This document shows, one piece after another, positions 14,432 to 15,141 of a stretch of 15,141 bases of DNA. Position 1 is the first letter of the stretch. Each line of letters starts with the position of its first letter. The stretch comes from Clostridia bacterium (GTDB lineage Bacteria > Bacillota > Clostridia > Oscillospirales > CAG-272): contig CAADYQ010000018.1 in NCBI GenBank assembly GCA_900753295.1, positions 1 to 15,141 of the forward strand. Direction: 5' to 3'. Under the pieces are notes generated by a model. That model saw only the letters and a program-made list of their open reading frames with translations, ran no database searches and was not told where the DNA came from. The translations under genes and the position numbers were made by a program.

Positions 14432-15064
14432 TCAGGACGCATCGTCCCTGCTGTACGTCATGCCCTCGCGGGTCGGGATCACCCTGCCCGCCGTCATTTC
14501 GGTAACGCGTGCGATGAGCGCATCGGTCTTTTCGGCGGCTACGGATACGGAGATAGCGACCTCCGCGCCGAACTCGGTGCCGGCCGTCGCGGCGCCGAAG
14601 CGGGAAAGCTCGGCGCTTATCCGCCGGTGATCGGAATATCCGCAGACGATGCGCACGAGCGACAGCGGGACCATGCGTATCACGCCCGCATCGTCAAGCG
14701 CCTGCTTTGCCGCCGCTGAATACGCGCGCAAAAGCCCGCCCGTGCCGAGAAGTATCCCGCCGAAATACCGCGTCACTACCACCGCCACATCACACACGCT
14801 GGACTTGCGCAGAACCTCGAGCATCGGCATTCCGGCGCTTCCCTGCGGCTCGCCGTCGTCGGAATATCTCTCCGCGCCCGAACGCAGAATATACGCCCAC
14901 ACATTGTGGCGCGCCGCCGGATGCTGCTTTTTTACGCTTTTGATGAATTCCGTTGCTTCCTCCTCGGAAGAGACGGGGACGGCACAGCCGAGAAATTCCG
15001 AGCGCCGGTCCTCGTAAAGGCTCTCGCCCCTGCTGCCGACAGTTCTGTATGCATCGTATCCCAT
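14432..15064 (-). CDS. yigZ: YigZ/IMPACT family protein (UPF0029)
   Basis: Conserved cytoplasmic protein of about 210 residues from the family of bacterial YigZ/YvyE and eukaryotic IMPACT; its molecular role in bacteria is poorly defined. The N-terminal UPF0029 domain shows HNVWAYIL (53-60), DDGEPQGSAGMPML (69-82) and VVVTRYFGGILLGTGGLLRAYS (96-117). The C-terminal ferredoxin-like DUF1949 domain spans about 135-200. Start ATG 15064 is preferred because AAAGGA at 15075-15080 precedes it and the N-terminus then aligns with family members. An in-frame ATG at 15088 overlaps the stop of the upstream gene as ATGA, so coupling from there is the alternative. Its own terminator follows. Confidence 0.9.
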   Translation of the reverse strand: MGYDAYRTVGSRGESLYEDRRSEFLGCAVPVSSEEEATEFIKSVKKQHPAARHNVWAYILRSGAERYSDDGEPQGSAGMPMLEVLRKSSVCDVAVVVTRYFGGILLGTGGLLRAYSAAAKQALDDAGVIRMVPLSLVRIVCGYSDHRRISAELSRFGAATAGTEFGAEVAISVSVAAEKTDALIARVTEMTAGRVIPTREGMTYSRDDAS

Positions 15065-15084
15065 GACCGTACCGTCCTTTTTTA

Positions 15085-15141
15085 TCATTTCAGCTCGTAG
15101 GCTGCCAGCACGCCGCGCGTTTTGGCATCGGCGACCGCCAC
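15085..15141 (-). CDS. C-terminal end of an unidentified gene (5' part outside window)
   Basis: An open frame runs from the window edge through 18 codons ending AAYELK and a TGA at 15085-15087. That stop overlaps an in-frame ATG of yigZ (ATGA), a typical operon junction. Too little is visible to name the product. That it is coding is inferred from the junction and codon use resembling the neighbours. Confidence 0.5.
   Translation of the reverse strand: MAVADAKTRGVLAAYELK

Overview
The window looks like chromosome of an anaerobic Firmicute of class Clostridia, most likely an Oscillospiraceae/Ruminococcaceae-type gut or rumen bacterium. That placement is inference from three things: a trimeric NADH-linked [FeFe] hydrogenase, Gram-positive features (strong GGAGG ribosome binding sites, consensus sigma-A promoters, a DivIVA-like protein, a lipoprotein solute-binding protein), and moderate GC with GC-rich genes and AT-rich spacers. 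No insertion sequence, phage, tRNA, rRNA or CRISPR array is visible. Most of the window is housekeeping.

Left part (1-2450): a truncated DivIVA-like coiled-coil gene on the minus strand diverges from a two-gene plus-strand operon. That operon holds xanthine phosphoribosyltransferase (xpt) and an 8-base-overlapping gene of unknown function with a faint resemblance to the uracil-DNA glycosylase fold. A long hairpin separates this operon from the convergent hydrogenase operon.

Hydrogenase block (2474-6800, minus): hydC-hydB-hydA in transcription order. These encode the NuoE-like, NuoF-like and catalytic H-cluster subunits of a soluble NAD(H)-linked, probably electron-bifurcating hydrogenase. 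Its promoter contains a 20-bp palindrome exactly where a repressor would sit, and a second inverted repeat lies in the leader.

Middle part (6884-9116): the rplM-rpsI ribosomal operon (minus) has a perfect-consensus promoter and a 20-bp terminator stem. A divergent stand-alone gene (plus) encodes a protein with three S1-type RNA-binding repeats.

Right part (9133-15141, all minus): an orphan lipoprotein solute-binding protein with an unusual charged insertion and its own promoter, then rpoD (primary sigma factor) and dnaG (primase) in the usual dnaG-rpoD order, then yigZ (IMPACT family) with its own terminator, and finally the last 18 codons of an unidentified gene that overlaps the start region of yigZ.

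The points most worth a second look are the operator-like palindromes of the hydrogenase promoter, the xpt-coupled unknown gene, the roughly 80-residue charged insertion in the orphan binding protein, and the TSCSPGW variant of the H-cluster L1 motif. I found no clear evidence of a wholly new multi-gene system.
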